From positions 310,001 to 374,000 of the forward strand of contig NZ_RZRU01000002.1 of NCBI RefSeq assembly GCF_003997495.1: a stretch of 64,000 bases of DNA, written 5' to 3'. Below, in pieces: positions 42,984 to 53,820 of the stretch. Numbering within the stretch: position 1 is the first letter of the stretch; the number at the start of each line of letters is the position of its first letter. The notes under the pieces were generated by a model. The model worked only from the letters and a program-made list of their open reading frames with translations. It was not told the origin of the DNA and ran no database searches. The DNA comes from Mesorhizobium sp. M7A.F.Ca.US.008.03.1.1. Lineage in GTDB: Bacteria; Pseudomonadota; Alphaproteobacteria; Rhizobiales; Rhizobiaceae. The position numbers were made by a program, and so were the translations under genes.

Positions 42984-44403
42984 CGACGCCGGCCGCCATA
43001 TTCTCTCGCGTCTCGGTGGCCGGCGCGGTGGCGCAGCCGCAACCCGATGCGCCGGTTGCCTTGGCGTCCGCATCCCTGACGCAGCAGGCATCGACAGCGG
43101 CGGGGGCGGGCCCGCCACAGCAGCCGGCGCTTTCCGATACCGTCACGACACCGACGGCGCTGCACACGCCGGTCTCCGGCAGCACCAGCCGCACCTCGCG
43201 GGCCGCGGCATGGTCTCCGGCAATATCGGCCACCACCGAGCGGACCTGCTCGTAGCCGGTCGCCATCAGGAAGGTCGGGGCGCGGCCATAGGATTTCGAG
43301 CCGACGATGGTGAAGCCGGGTTCGGGATGGGAGAGTTCCGTGATCCCATGCGCGGGGACTGTACCGCACGAATGAAAATTCGGATCGATCAGCGGCGCCA
43401 GTGCCGGCGGCGCTTCCACGGCGGGATCGAGCGCGATGCGGATTTCGCTGAGGAACGACAGATCGGGCCGGAAGCCGGTGGTGACGACGATGCGGTCGAC
43501 GGGCAGGCTGAACGGCTTGCCACCCAGGCTGGCGTCGATGACGAGCCCTTCGCCTTGGGCCTCAATGCGGTTGACGGCGAAGGGCGCCAGCATGTTCAGC
43601 CTGCCGTCCGTCATCGCCTGCCTGGCGGCCAGCCCAAGCGCGCCGCGTTCCGGCAACTGGTCGTTCAGCCCGCCGCCGAGCAATCTCTCGATGCTGGCGT
43701 GGCGCAGCGCCCAGAAGATTTCGGTGCCCGGCGCCGCATCCTGCAGTTCCATCAGCGCCAGCGCGACGTTGATGGCCGAGTGCCCGCCGCCGATGACCAG
43801 GACGCGCTTGTCCGCATAGTGTTCTCTCGCCTTGCCGACCACGTCGGGAATGCCATAGGCGATGCGTGCCGACGCCTCGCCTTCGCCGGCAACCGGCAGC
43901 CCGTCGACGCCGATCGGATTTGGCCGCCACCATGTTCCGGACGCGTCGATGACGGCGCGCGCGAGAACGCGGTGTTCGCCGCCGGCATCGCGATAGCGGA
44001 TGACGAAGGGCGCGTCCTTGCGGCCCTCATTGGCGACCTTGTCATGTCCCTGACGGGTGATCGCGGTCACCTCGGCGCCAAGCTTCAAATTGGCGGCGAT
44101 CGCGGGAAGCCGGCCAAGCGGCGCCAGATAATCGCGCACGATCTCGCCGCCGGTCGGCAGGCCCTGGCTGTCCGGCGCCGTCCAGCCGGAGCGGTCGAGC
44201 AGCGCCCGCGCCGCCGCATTGATGTTGTATTCCCACGGCGAAAACACCCGCACATGGCCCCATTCGAGCAACGCGGCGCCTACGCTTTCGCCGCGCTCCA
44301 GGACGAGCGGACGGATGCCGCGCTCGACCAGATGCGCCGCGGCAGCCAGCCCGACCGGGCCGGCGCCGATCACCGCGACGGGTAGGTTTGCCATCATGTC
44401 CAT
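42976..44403 (-). CDS. Arsenic-operon flavoprotein (ArsO-like FAD/NADPH oxidoreductase) with Cys-rich tail
   Basis: A 475-residue protein with two dinucleotide motifs: GAGPVGLAAAAHL near residue 12 and IGGGHSAINVALAL near 200, as in flavin monooxygenases/thioredoxin-reductase-like enzymes. The C-terminal 45 residues carry several Cys in pairs (AGCCGGP, VDACCVRD, SGCGCAT), which could bind As(III). It lies between a second arsR and the MFS gene. ArsO-type monooxygenases are known in such clusters, but the reaction is not settled. Confidence 0.83.
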   Translation of the reverse strand: MDMMANLPVAVIGAGPVGLAAAAHLVERGIRPLVLERGESVGAALLEWGHVRVFSPWEYNINAAARALLDRSGWTAPDSQGLPTGGEIVRDYLAPLGRLPAIAANLKLGAEVTAITRQGHDKVANEGRKDAPFVIRYRDAGGEHRVLARAVIDASGTWWRPNPIGVDGLPVAGEGEASARIAYGIPDVVGKAREHYADKRVLVIGGGHSAINVALALMELQDAAPGTEIFWALRHASIERLLGGGLNDQLPERGALGLAARQAMTDGRLNMLAPFAVNRIEAQGEGLVIDASLGGKPFSLPVDRIVVTTGFRPDLSFLSEIRIALDPAVEAPPALAPLIDPNFHSCGTVPAHGITELSHPEPGFTIVGSKSYGRAPTFLMATGYEQVRSVVADIAGDHAAAREVRLVLPETGVCSAVGVVTVSESAGCCGGPAPAAVDACCVRDADAKATGASGCGCATAPATETRENMAAGVDA

Positions 44404-44447
44404 AGGTTCGATCCTTCCGGTATGTTCGAATTAAAGGCGCAAAAAAA

Positions 44448-44768
44448 TCAAGCCAGTGCTTTGCCGACGGCGGGCGCACAAGTGGCGTCGGCGCAGCACT
44501 CGTCGGCGAGATAGCCGATCAGCGCATTCATGCCGGGATAGTTGGCGCGGCAGATCAGCGTCGTCGCTTGCCGCTCCTGCGTGACAAGGCCGGTGTCGAC
44601 CAGCCGCTTGAGGTGGTGCGACAGCGTCGAGGACGGAATGTCGAGCTTGCCCTGGACACTGCCGACGGCAAGCCCGTCATCACCGGCGCGCACCAGGATG
44701 CGATAGAGCTGAAGCCGCGTCGGGTTGCCGAGCGCTTCGAGTTGGGCGGCTGCTTTTTCGAGTTTCAT
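44448..44768 (-). CDS. arsR: ArsR-family metalloregulator (second copy)
   Basis: A 106-residue winged-helix regulator starting EKAAAQLEALGNPTRLQLYRIL, with the helix-turn-helix in SSTLSHHLKRLVDTGLV. The C-terminus has a Cys pair and a third Cys (DECCADATCAPA), as in the arsenite-sensing site of some ArsR types. It lies between arsC and the flavoprotein gene and may control the promoter-distal part. A palindrome-like AATTTCGAAAATT lies 40 bases upstream. Confidence 0.9.
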   Translation of the reverse strand: MKLEKAAAQLEALGNPTRLQLYRILVRAGDDGLAVGSVQGKLDIPSSTLSHHLKRLVDTGLVTQERQATTLICRANYPGMNALIGYLADECCADATCAPAVGKALA

Positions 44769-44806
44769 GGAAATAGGCTATGCGAGACTTTTCGCGCCGT
44801 CAACTC

Positions 44807-44819
44807 AATTTCGAAAATT
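44807..44819. promoter_or_regulatory. ArsR operator-like near-palindrome before the second arsR
   Basis: AATTTCGAAAATT is near-palindromic around TTCGAA and lies about 40 bases upstream of the second arsR start. It resembles short AT-rich ArsR operators. No binding data. Confidence 0.4.
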
Positions 44820-44831
44820 ATGGAAATAGTG

Positions 44832-45254
44832 TCAGACGTCTCGCTTGCCTGGAGCGTAAATGACCACCTCGCCATCCTCCTTGGTGAACGCGCCGATCTC
44901 CGGGTTGGGCAGGATGTCCAGCACCCTTTCCGACGGCCGTGCCAGGACGACGCCGAGCGGGCTGACCACGATCGGCCGGTTGATCAGGATCGGATGAGCC
45001 AGCATGAAATCGAGGATCTGCTCGTCGCACCATTTCGGGTCGGCAAGGCCGAGTTCGGCATAGGGCGTGCCCTTCTCGCGCAGCAGGTCGCGCGGCGTCA
45101 TGTCCATCGCCGCGATCAGCTCGACCAGCCTTTGTCGCGACGGCGGCGTCTTCAGGTATTCGATCACCTCCGGCTCCTCGCCCGACTGCCGGACGATGGC
45201 CAGCGTGTTGCGCGACGTGCCGCAATCGGGATTGTGGTAGATGGTGATGGTCAT
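44832..45254 (-). CDS. arsC: Arsenate reductase (glutaredoxin-dependent)
   Basis: A 140-residue ArsC of the glutaredoxin type. The catalytic Cys is in NPDCGTSRNTL at residue 11, and the arginine set is present with the late RPIVVSPLGVVLARPSE. It reduces arsenate to arsenite, which ACR3 exports. Its start overlaps the acr3 stop by four bases. Confidence 0.95.
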   Translation of the reverse strand: MTITIYHNPDCGTSRNTLAIVRQSGEEPEVIEYLKTPPSRQRLVELIAAMDMTPRDLLREKGTPYAELGLADPKWCDEQILDFMLAHPILINRPIVVSPLGVVLARPSERVLDILPNPEIGAFTKEDGEVVIYAPGKRDV

Positions 45255-46360
45255 TTCGAGGCCCTCTCAGTCGACATGGTATTCCGGACGGCGCCGCCCT
45301 TCTCGTACCAGCCCTTGCTGCGGTTCACGATCCACACCACCGACAGCATGACCGGAACCTCGATGAGCACCCCGACGACGGTGGCAAGGGCCGCGCCCGA
45401 ATTCAGCCCGAACAACGCGATCGCGGCGGCCACCGCCAGCTCGAAGAAATTCGACGCGCCGATCAGCGCCGATGGCCCAGCCACGCAGTGCCGCTCGCCG
45501 CTAAGGCGGTTGAGCAGATAGGCAAGACCGGAGTTGAAATAGACCTGGATCAGGATCGGCACTGCCAACAGCACGATCACCAACGGCTGTGCGATGATCT
45601 GCTCGCCCTGGAAGCCGAACAGCAGCACCAGCGTCGCCAGCAAGGCAATCAGCGACAAGGGCTGCAGCGTGGCAAGCAGGGCATCGAGTCCGGCCTGTCC
45701 CCTCGCCGCCAGCAGCCGGCCCCGAACCAGCTGCGCGACGATGACCGGCGCGACGATGTAGAGCCCGACCGACAGCATCAGCGTGCCCCATGGCACGGTG
45801 ATCGCCGACAGGCCGAGCAGCAGGCCGACGATAGGCGCGAAAGCGACGATCATGATCGCATCGTTGAGCGCTACCTGCGAAAGCGTGAAATTCGGCTCGC
45901 CGCGCGTCAGGTTCGACCAGACGAAAACCATCGCCGTGCAGGGCGCCGCGGCGAGGATTATCAGCCCGGCAATGTAGGAATCGATCTGCACGGTGGGCAG
46001 CCACGGCCGGAACAGCCAGCCGATGAAGAGCCAGCCCAGCAGCGCCATCGAGAACGGCTTCACCGCCCAGTTGATGAACAGCGTCACGCCGATGCCGCGC
46101 CAATAGGTGCCGACCCTGGCCAGCGAGGCGAAATCGACGCGCAAGAGCATCGGCACGATCATCAGCCAGATCAGCACGGCGACGGGAATGTTGACCCTGG
46201 CGATCTCGGCCGACGCGATGGCGCCGAACACGCCCGGCAGCAGATGACCGAGCACGATGCCCGCGACTATGCACAGTGCCACCCACACCGTCAGATATTT
46301 CTCGACGAAGCCGATGCCGGGCCGCACCGCCTCACTCGCGGTCAGAGCGTGATCGGTCAT
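45251..46360 (-). CDS. acr3: ACR3-family arsenite efflux transporter
   Basis: A 369-residue protein with ten membrane helices. The helix-4 block AAAPCTAMVFVWSNLTRGEPNFTL carries the essential Cys of ACR3 transporters, and helix 9 shows the expected SALIGASNFFELAVAAAIALF. It exports As(III) in exchange with protons and is followed by arsC with a four-base overlap. Confidence 0.95.
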   Translation of the reverse strand: MTDHALTASEAVRPGIGFVEKYLTVWVALCIVAGIVLGHLLPGVFGAIASAEIARVNIPVAVLIWLMIVPMLLRVDFASLARVGTYWRGIGVTLFINWAVKPFSMALLGWLFIGWLFRPWLPTVQIDSYIAGLIILAAAPCTAMVFVWSNLTRGEPNFTLSQVALNDAIMIVAFAPIVGLLLGLSAITVPWGTLMLSVGLYIVAPVIVAQLVRGRLLAARGQAGLDALLATLQPLSLIALLATLVLLFGFQGEQIIAQPLVIVLLAVPILIQVYFNSGLAYLLNRLSGERHCVAGPSALIGASNFFELAVAAAIALFGLNSGAALATVVGVLIEVPVMLSVVWIVNRSKGWYEKGGAVRNTMSTERASK

Positions 46361-46423
46361 GATGATTTTCCTTTTTTGGACGGCGCGCGACAGATGTTGA
46401 ATATCCGGGCAGCCATGCGCGGC

Positions 46424-46756
46424 TCAGCAGTCACAGGTCACGGCATTGATGACCGGACGGCAGAGCTCCGGCGCGCCGTTGCAGCAATCTTCCATCAGAT
46501 AGGCCAGCAGGTCGCGCAAGCCGGTCATGTCGGCGACGTAGCGCACGGTCCTTCCGTCGCGTTCGGGGCGGATCAGCCCGGCATGGGCGAGCACCTTCAG
46601 ATGCGCCGACATGGTGTTCTGGACCGTGTCCAGTCTCGTTGCGATCTCGCCCGCCGGAATCCCTTCCGGCCCGGCACGCGCGAGCAGCCGGAAGACATCC
46701 AGCCGCGTCGCCTGGCCAAGTGCGGCCAGCGCGTTCAAAGTGCCCTTCTTATCCAT
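46424..46756 (-). CDS. arsR: ArsR-family metalloregulator (first gene of the ars operon)
   Basis: A 110-residue winged-helix repressor, with the DNA-binding part in TVQNTMSAHLKVLAHAG. The C-terminus ends with a set of Cys (EDCCNGAP, LCRPV, VTCDC), which suggests As(III) binding by the C-terminal type site. A 24-bp dyad lies three bases upstream of its start codon, so it probably represses the whole operon and itself. Confidence 0.92.
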   Translation of the reverse strand: MDKKGTLNALAALGQATRLDVFRLLARAGPEGIPAGEIATRLDTVQNTMSAHLKVLAHAGLIRPERDGRTVRYVADMTGLRDLLAYLMEDCCNGAPELCRPVINAVTCDC

Positions 46757-46759
46757 ATC

Positions 46760-46783
46760 CGAATCCTTGGATTTATGGATTCG
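46760..46783. promoter_or_regulatory. ArsR operator candidate (CGAATCC-N10-GGATTCG)
   Basis: Perfect seven-base arms with a ten-base spacer, lying immediately upstream of the first arsR start. A position this close would block translation initiation or transcription when bound. Confidence 0.6.
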
Positions 46784-46828
46784 TGAATATCGACTCCCCC
46801 AGGATCTGTAAAGGGTATCCGCCCGCCA

Positions 46829-47527
46829 TCACGTGACGGCAAGCACCTTTCCCGTATCGTGCTGGCGCACGAAGTCCACGCGGGCGCCGTCCCAGTGGTA
46901 GCTGTAGTGGCGGCCCTGCACCGGAATGGTAATGACATCGGGCCAGAAGATGCCGATGCAGCTGCCGCCCGGCATGCGCACGCTGTTCCACACCAGCCCG
47001 TCACTGCCTCCCGCCCGCAGCGCCCGCCCTTCCGCCTGCGAGGCGGAATAGTCGTCCGGATCGAGCACGCCGGGCACGGCGTTGACGTCATCGAGGTCGC
47101 GGTCGACGCTGCCGATCAGCACGCGGAAATCCGCCGTCCAGCCCGGCCCCTCGTTGGTGGCCCGCATGAATTTCTGGTGGTGGTGGATGGTTTCGGCGAG
47201 CGCGACGTCCTCGCTGTCGCCGGCATAGTAGATGCCGTAGCTGCCATCCGAGAAGCGACCGGGCCGCAGCGTCGAACAGTGCACGAAGGGCGCCATCACG
47301 AAGCTGGCGCCGGGGCCGGAAATCCGCCTTGCGGCAGCCACCTTGCCGAGGTCGCCGATCTCGAACCTTATACGCGGGTTGGTCTTCGCCTCGACCGAGG
47401 CCAGCGCCTCCCAGTCGCGCGGATCAGCAATGTCCTCGAACAGGTCGATCGGCGGGTGGATGGAGCGGATGATGCGGAAGGTCTGGTGCCAATGGACGCC
47501 GCGCCGGACCGCAAGCCCACTCACCAT
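46829..47527 (-). CDS. RES-domain toxin
   Basis: A 232-residue protein from the ATG at 47527, which lies within the last codons of the antitoxin (seven-base overlap). The RES domain runs through much of it. The signature starts with an Arg in TFRIIRSIHPP and continues with YYAGDSEDVALAETIHHHQ, including the conserved Tyr and the Glu. RES toxins degrade or modify NAD+ in the cell. The pairing with a parS/Xre antitoxin is the classical type II arrangement. Confidence 0.92.
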   Translation of the reverse strand: MVSGLAVRRGVHWHQTFRIIRSIHPPIDLFEDIADPRDWEALASVEAKTNPRIRFEIGDLGKVAAARRISGPGASFVMAPFVHCSTLRPGRFSDGSYGIYYAGDSEDVALAETIHHHQKFMRATNEGPGWTADFRVLIGSVDRDLDDVNAVPGVLDPDDYSASQAEGRALRAGGSDGLVWNSVRMPGGSCIGIFWPDVITIPVQGRHYSYHWDGARVDFVRQHDTGKVLAVT

Positions 47528-47931
47528 GCACCACGCTCCGCATCGAGCCATTCGCGCATCGCCGAGAGATCGGAAATTTCGCCGCGCAGCATCAGGTCAA
47601 GCGCCGACTGGCCGCCAAAAGTGGCATTGGGCTTGCGGATCCAGGCATAGCCGCGCGCCGGTTCCGTGAACAGATAGCGCAGGCCCTTATGGATGCCCAT
47701 CAGGTGCGCCATGCGGGTGCGCAGGTCACGGTCGATCCTGCCGACGCCGCCTTCCTTCCAGCGTGCCCATGTGCGTGCTGACATACCGCCAAGCAGGATG
47801 CAGGCCTCCAGGTCGGTGAGATTCCAGGCCTTGAACAGATTGACCGTGGTGCGCGCCAGAGCGCCAGCCTCGTCATCCGATATGACGCTGCCAACCGTGG
47901 CCGGTGTCGTGACAATGGACTGAAGCTGCAT
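47521..47931 (-). CDS. Xre/MbcA/ParS-type antitoxin
   Basis: A 136-residue protein with an N-terminal Xre-like helix-turn-helix (about 40-65, CILLGGMSARTWARW) and a C-terminal toxin-binding domain (about 78-130, LMGIHKGLRYLFTEPARGYAW and SALDLMLRGEISDL), the MbcA/ParS pattern. It precedes the RES toxin and overlaps it. A 16-bp palindrome lies about 40 bases upstream of the start. It neutralises the toxin and represses the operon. Confidence 0.92.
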   Translation of the reverse strand: MQLQSIVTTPATVGSVISDDEAGALARTTVNLFKAWNLTDLEACILLGGMSARTWARWKEGGVGRIDRDLRTRMAHLMGIHKGLRYLFTEPARGYAWIRKPNATFGGQSALDLMLRGEISDLSAMREWLDAERGAW

Positions 47932-47945
47932 TTTGTTGCCTCGCT

Positions 47946-47983
47946 ATTGGCAGATATATAGCATGCATTTGCCAATTGGCAAA
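47946..47983. promoter_or_regulatory. Antitoxin operator: 16-bp palindrome TTTGCCAATTGGCAAA plus half-site
   Basis: TTTGCCAATTGGCAAA (47968-47983) is a perfect palindrome, and a further half-site ATTGGCA lies at 47946-47952, about one helical turn or two away. It lies just upstream of the antitoxin start. This is the usual layout for Xre antitoxin autoregulation. Confidence 0.7.
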
Positions 47984-48062
47984 GAGCAGCGCTGCGAGGC
48001 AGGCAAACTGGTTCGCAACGATGATCGTTTCCACCTTGGCGGACCACCAATCGCCGAGGCCA

Positions 48063-48238
48063 GCGCCGCCCCTCATCGCCCTGCCGGGCACTTCTCCCCG
48101 TATAGTGACGGGGAGAAGGGGCTGGCCGCAACGCTGGCGCCCTACTTGCAACGCTGGTGATTGGCGAAACCGGCGATGAGAGCATCCTCCCCCCGTCACT
48201 ATACGGGGAGAGGATGCCGGCAGGCAGGTGAGGGGCGG
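48063..48238. repeat. RIME-like palindromic intergenic repeat
   Basis: CTTCTCCCCGTATAGTGACG at the left is matched by CGTCACTATACGGGGAGAGG at the right, with outer CCGCCCCTCATCGCCCTGCC / GGCAGGCAGGTGAGGGGCGG. The same blocks appear at 20.7 kb and 15.7 kb. The region has no gene. Confidence 0.75.
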
Positions 48239-48306
48239 CGCCAACTTTGGGCGATTGGCCCAGATCCAGAAGTTGCGCACCGCATGTCGCGGCGCGCTGT
48301 TGGTAC

Positions 48307-49740
48307 CTACTCCGCCGCCTCATACCCCGCGATGCCCTTGATCTCGAGGAAATCCTCGAGCCCATATTCGGCATATTCGCGACCGTTGCCCGACTGCTTG
48401 TAGCCGCCGAACGGCAGGCCGGCGTCCCAGGTGGGATAGTTGATGTAGACATTGCCGGTGCGCATGCGCGCCGCCACTTCGCGCGCCTTCTTCATGTCCT
48501 TGGCCTGGATATAGGAAGCGAGGCCGTAGACGGTGTCGTTGGCGGTCTCGACCACCTCGTCGACGCTGTCATAGGGCATGATCGCCAGCACCGGCCCAAA
48601 GATCTCCTCGCGCGCGATGCGCATGTCGTGGGTGACGTCGGCGAACACCGTCGGTCTGACATAGTAACCGCGGTTGAGTTCGGCCGGACGGCCGGGGCCG
48701 CCGGCGACCAGCGTCGCACCTTCGTCGATGCCGGCCTGGATCAGGTCCTGGATCTTGTCGAACTGGACCTGGCTGACGACCGGGCCGAGCTTGGTGCCGG
48801 CAGCGTCGGCGGGGCCGACGGTGAATTTATCCGCGGCCGCCTTGGCATAGGCGGCCGCCTCGTCATGGCGATCGCGCGGCACGAACATGCGCGTCGGCGC
48901 GTTGCAGGACTGGCCGCTGTTGCTGAAGCAGCCGGCGACCCCCTTGCTGACGGCGCTTGCGAGGTCGACATCCCCTAACAGGATGTTGGCAGACTTGCCG
49001 CCAAGCTCCTGGTGCACGCGCTTGACCGTATCGGCGGCGGCCTTGGCCACCAGGATGCCGGCGCGGGTCGAGCCGGTGAACGACATCATGTCGATGTCGG
49101 GATGGCTGGACAGCGCCTGGCCAACGCCCGGTCCGTCGCCATTGACGAGGTTGAACACGCCCTTCGGCACGCCGGCTTCGTCCAAAATTTCGGCGAAGAT
49201 GATTGCGTCGAGCGGCGCGATCTCGGAGGGCTTGAGCACCATGGTGCAGCCGGCGGCAAGCGCCGGACCGACCTTGCAGGTGATCTGGTTGAGCGGCCAG
49301 TTCCACGGCGTGATCAGGCCGACGACGCCGATCGGCTCCTTGACCACGAGATGGTTGCCCTTGACGTGGCGGAATTCGAAGTTCTTCAGCACATCCGCCA
49401 TCTTCTGCAGATGCGCCAGACCGATACCGACCTGGCTGTCCAACGCCATCTGGCGCGGCGCGCCCATCTCGCGCGACACGGCAACCGCCAGATCGGCGCT
49501 GCGCTTCTTGTAGACAGCGATGATGCGGTTCAAGAGTTCGAGCCGCTCGCCGACCTCGGTGAAACCAAAGCTGTTGAAGGCGCGCTTGGCGGCAGCCACC
49601 GCCTTGTCGACATCGGCCTTGGAGCCTAGCGAAATCTGCGCAACGGCGTCCTCATTCGAGGGATCTATGACGTCCAATGTGTTGGCCACAACAGGATCGA
49701 CCCACGCGCCATCGATATAGAACTGCAGATTGTGTGACAT
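48307..49740 (-). CDS. Aldehyde dehydrogenase family protein
   Basis: A 477-residue NAD(P)-dependent enzyme. The ATG at 49740 has AAGGAG upstream. The catalytic Glu is in ELGGKSANI near residue 250 and the catalytic Cys in SGQSCNAPTRM near 285, with PWNWPLNQ as the usual N-terminal block. The frame is open for another 180 residues upstream, but those do not look like protein. It acts alone; the aldehyde is not known. Confidence 0.93.
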   Translation of the reverse strand: MSHNLQFYIDGAWVDPVVANTLDVIDPSNEDAVAQISLGSKADVDKAVAAAKRAFNSFGFTEVGERLELLNRIIAVYKKRSADLAVAVSREMGAPRQMALDSQVGIGLAHLQKMADVLKNFEFRHVKGNHLVVKEPIGVVGLITPWNWPLNQITCKVGPALAAGCTMVLKPSEIAPLDAIIFAEILDEAGVPKGVFNLVNGDGPGVGQALSSHPDIDMMSFTGSTRAGILVAKAAADTVKRVHQELGGKSANILLGDVDLASAVSKGVAGCFSNSGQSCNAPTRMFVPRDRHDEAAAYAKAAADKFTVGPADAAGTKLGPVVSQVQFDKIQDLIQAGIDEGATLVAGGPGRPAELNRGYYVRPTVFADVTHDMRIAREEIFGPVLAIMPYDSVDEVVETANDTVYGLASYIQAKDMKKAREVAARMRTGNVYINYPTWDAGLPFGGYKQSGNGREYAEYGLEDFLEIKGIAGYEAAE

Positions 49741-49895
49741 GGTTTTCTCCTTGGCCGCATGGCCGCGCCGGGCCGTCATATCTGGGTGGAGATAACGATG
49801 CACAAACGCCGCTGTCAAACGCAACCCCCGAAGTGGTTGAGCCAGTGCGGCAGTGATTGAGCCAGAGCGCTTTGGGCCAGCTTGGATAGTCGGCG

Positions 49896-50363
49896 TTACC
49901 CGGCTAGCCGCTTGCTCATATAGACCGTCACGCCGTTCATGAACGGCTCCTGGCGGTCGATCGTATAGCCATTCTTTTTGTAGAGCGAGACATTGGCCTC
50001 GAAGGCGCCGTTGGTCAGCAGGCGAAGCTCGGCACGGCCTGCTTCGATTGTCTTGCGCTCGGCCCGCTCGAGCAACAGCCGGCCGATCCCCCTGCCCTGC
50101 GCGTGCGGCGCCACACAGACATTCTCGATCCAGAGATGATCGTTGGCCAGCATGGTTTCGATCATCCCGACGATGCGGCCATCCTCGACGGCAACATCGA
50201 ACTGATGTTCCAGCAACGCCTTGTCGTAATCGGCGCGCATCGGCAGCGGCTCGCGGCCGATCACCGGCACCCATTTGGCATAGGCGGCGCGAACGGTATC
50301 CCTGATGGCGGCGGCATCGGTCGGCGCGGCCGGACGAAGCCGAATGGAAGAATTATTGGACAT
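49896..50363 (-). CDS. GNAT-family N-acetyltransferase
   Basis: A 155-residue protein with the GNAT fold. The acetyl-CoA-binding block reads VAPHAQGRGIGRLLLERAE near residue 88 (Q/RxxGxG/A) and the C-terminal strand is NVSLYKKNGYTI. The ATG at 50363 has GGAG upstream. The acceptor is unknown. It lies next to the aldehyde dehydrogenase in the same direction, 155 bases upstream. Confidence 0.9.
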   Translation of the reverse strand: MSNNSSIRLRPAAPTDAAAIRDTVRAAYAKWVPVIGREPLPMRADYDKALLEHQFDVAVEDGRIVGMIETMLANDHLWIENVCVAPHAQGRGIGRLLLERAERKTIEAGRAELRLLTNGAFEANVSLYKKNGYTIDRQEPFMNGVTVYMSKRLAG

Positions 50364-50583
50364 AACAAAGCTCCAGATATGGAAAACCCCGCCGACCTGT
50401 TCAGGTGGGCGGGGCTGGAAACGAACGAACCGGATCTATCCTGCCGGCCTTTGTCGTCGCGCAATCAGTCTACCGCTCCGCACTGTGCAGCGGCGGCGTC
50501 GCTTGGTGATGGCTGGCGCGAGGACGAACATGGCACCAAGCGGGAACAGGAAGAGCGGCGCGTCAAGACACCTACAACGGCTT

Positions 50584-50772
50584 CTAATACTCCTGCGCCG
50601 TCGGCCTGAACAGTATCTCGTTGATGTCGACCTCGTCGGGCCGGCTCATGGCAAACACCACCGTTCCGGCAAAGGAATCGGCGGGATGGCCACCCTGTCG
50701 TAGAGTGCCACGCACGCCTTCGGCGACATCGGCCTCGGTGACGCTGGCGGGCAAGCTCGATCCGGCATTCAA
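50584..50772 (-). pseudogene. C-terminal remnant of an SDR oxidoreductase
   Basis: A short frame whose end, TEADVAEGVRGTLRQGG and SRPDEVDINEILFRPTAQEY, matches the last part of NADP-dependent SDRs (a VDINEILFRPT-type ending). No Rossmann motif or YxxxK is found upstream, so the gene has lost its N-terminal part. The region 50364-50583 and that just after 50772 hold nothing else recognisable. Confidence 0.6.
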
Positions 50773-50858
50773 TCCGGCACCCAGTGGCTATGCAAGCATG
50801 GTCATAAGTGCACCCGTCTTGAGACCGGTTGACGCATCTGGCTCTCCTGCGCCTGGCT

Positions 50859-52189
<1,331 letters not shown>

Positions 52190-52246
52190 GGTGGTCTCCT
52201 TCGTAGAGTTCGGGCGTTGAATTCGGCGCCACGCGCCGATGCCTGG

Positions 52247-52642
52247 TCAAATCCCGTATTGTTCGTCGCTGACATGCTCCAACCAGTCGACGACTTTGCC
52301 ATCGAGCGCTTCGGCGATGGCGATGTGGCTCATCGCCGTGGTCGGCGCGGCGCCATGCCAATGCTTCTCTCCGGGCGCGAACCAGACGACATCGCCGGGA
52401 AGGATCGGTTCGATCGGGCCGCTTTCGCGCTGCACCAGGCCTTCGCCCGAGAGGACGATCAGCGTCTGGCCAAGCGGATGCGTATGCCAGGCGGTGCGCG
52501 CACCGGGCTCGAAAGTCACGGTGGCGCCGCTGACCCTGGCGGGCTCGCTCCCCTTGAACGGCGCGTCGATGCGCACCGCGCCGGTGAAATAGTCGGCCGA
52601 TCCCTTGGCCGAGGCGTGAGAGCCGTTTCGCGTGATGTCCAT
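52247..52642 (-). CDS. Cupin domain-containing protein
   Basis: A 131-residue protein from the ATG at 52642. It has a classical single cupin: [17 protein letters not shown] near residue 50 (His-x-His metal site) and [17 protein letters not shown] near 85 with the second His. It probably binds a metal. It is the first gene of the LysR-controlled operon. Such cupin-CMD-reductase sets are common, but their metabolic target is not settled. Confidence 0.9.
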   Translation of the reverse strand: MDITRNGSHASAKGSADYFTGAVRIDAPFKGSEPARVSGATVTFEPGARTAWHTHPLGQTLIVLSGEGLVQRESGPIEPILPGDVVWFAPGEKHWHGAAPTTAMSHIAIAEALDGKVVDWLEHVSDEQYGI

Positions 52643-52782
52643 GGTTTTGTCCCTTCCTGGCGACAGGCACGACACGACCGCCGGTCTTCAGAGGCGCCCG
52701 GTGCGATGACGCCTATCTAGGGTCTGCGATTGGTGCCGATTAGGTGCTATATCCAGCATGATCTTATGAGAGGAGCTCATGA

Positions 52783-53676
<894 letters not shown>

Positions 53677-53820
53677 AACAGGAACCGGGTTTCCGGAAAA
53701 ATCATGCTCGAAACGAGCAGATAGAGCCCATCCGGATTCGGGAACAGGCTCTCCATCTGGACTGCACCCGCAGCCGTTCTATCTTTTGCTGGACCCAGAC
53801 CAAGCACCGGAGCCATCGCC

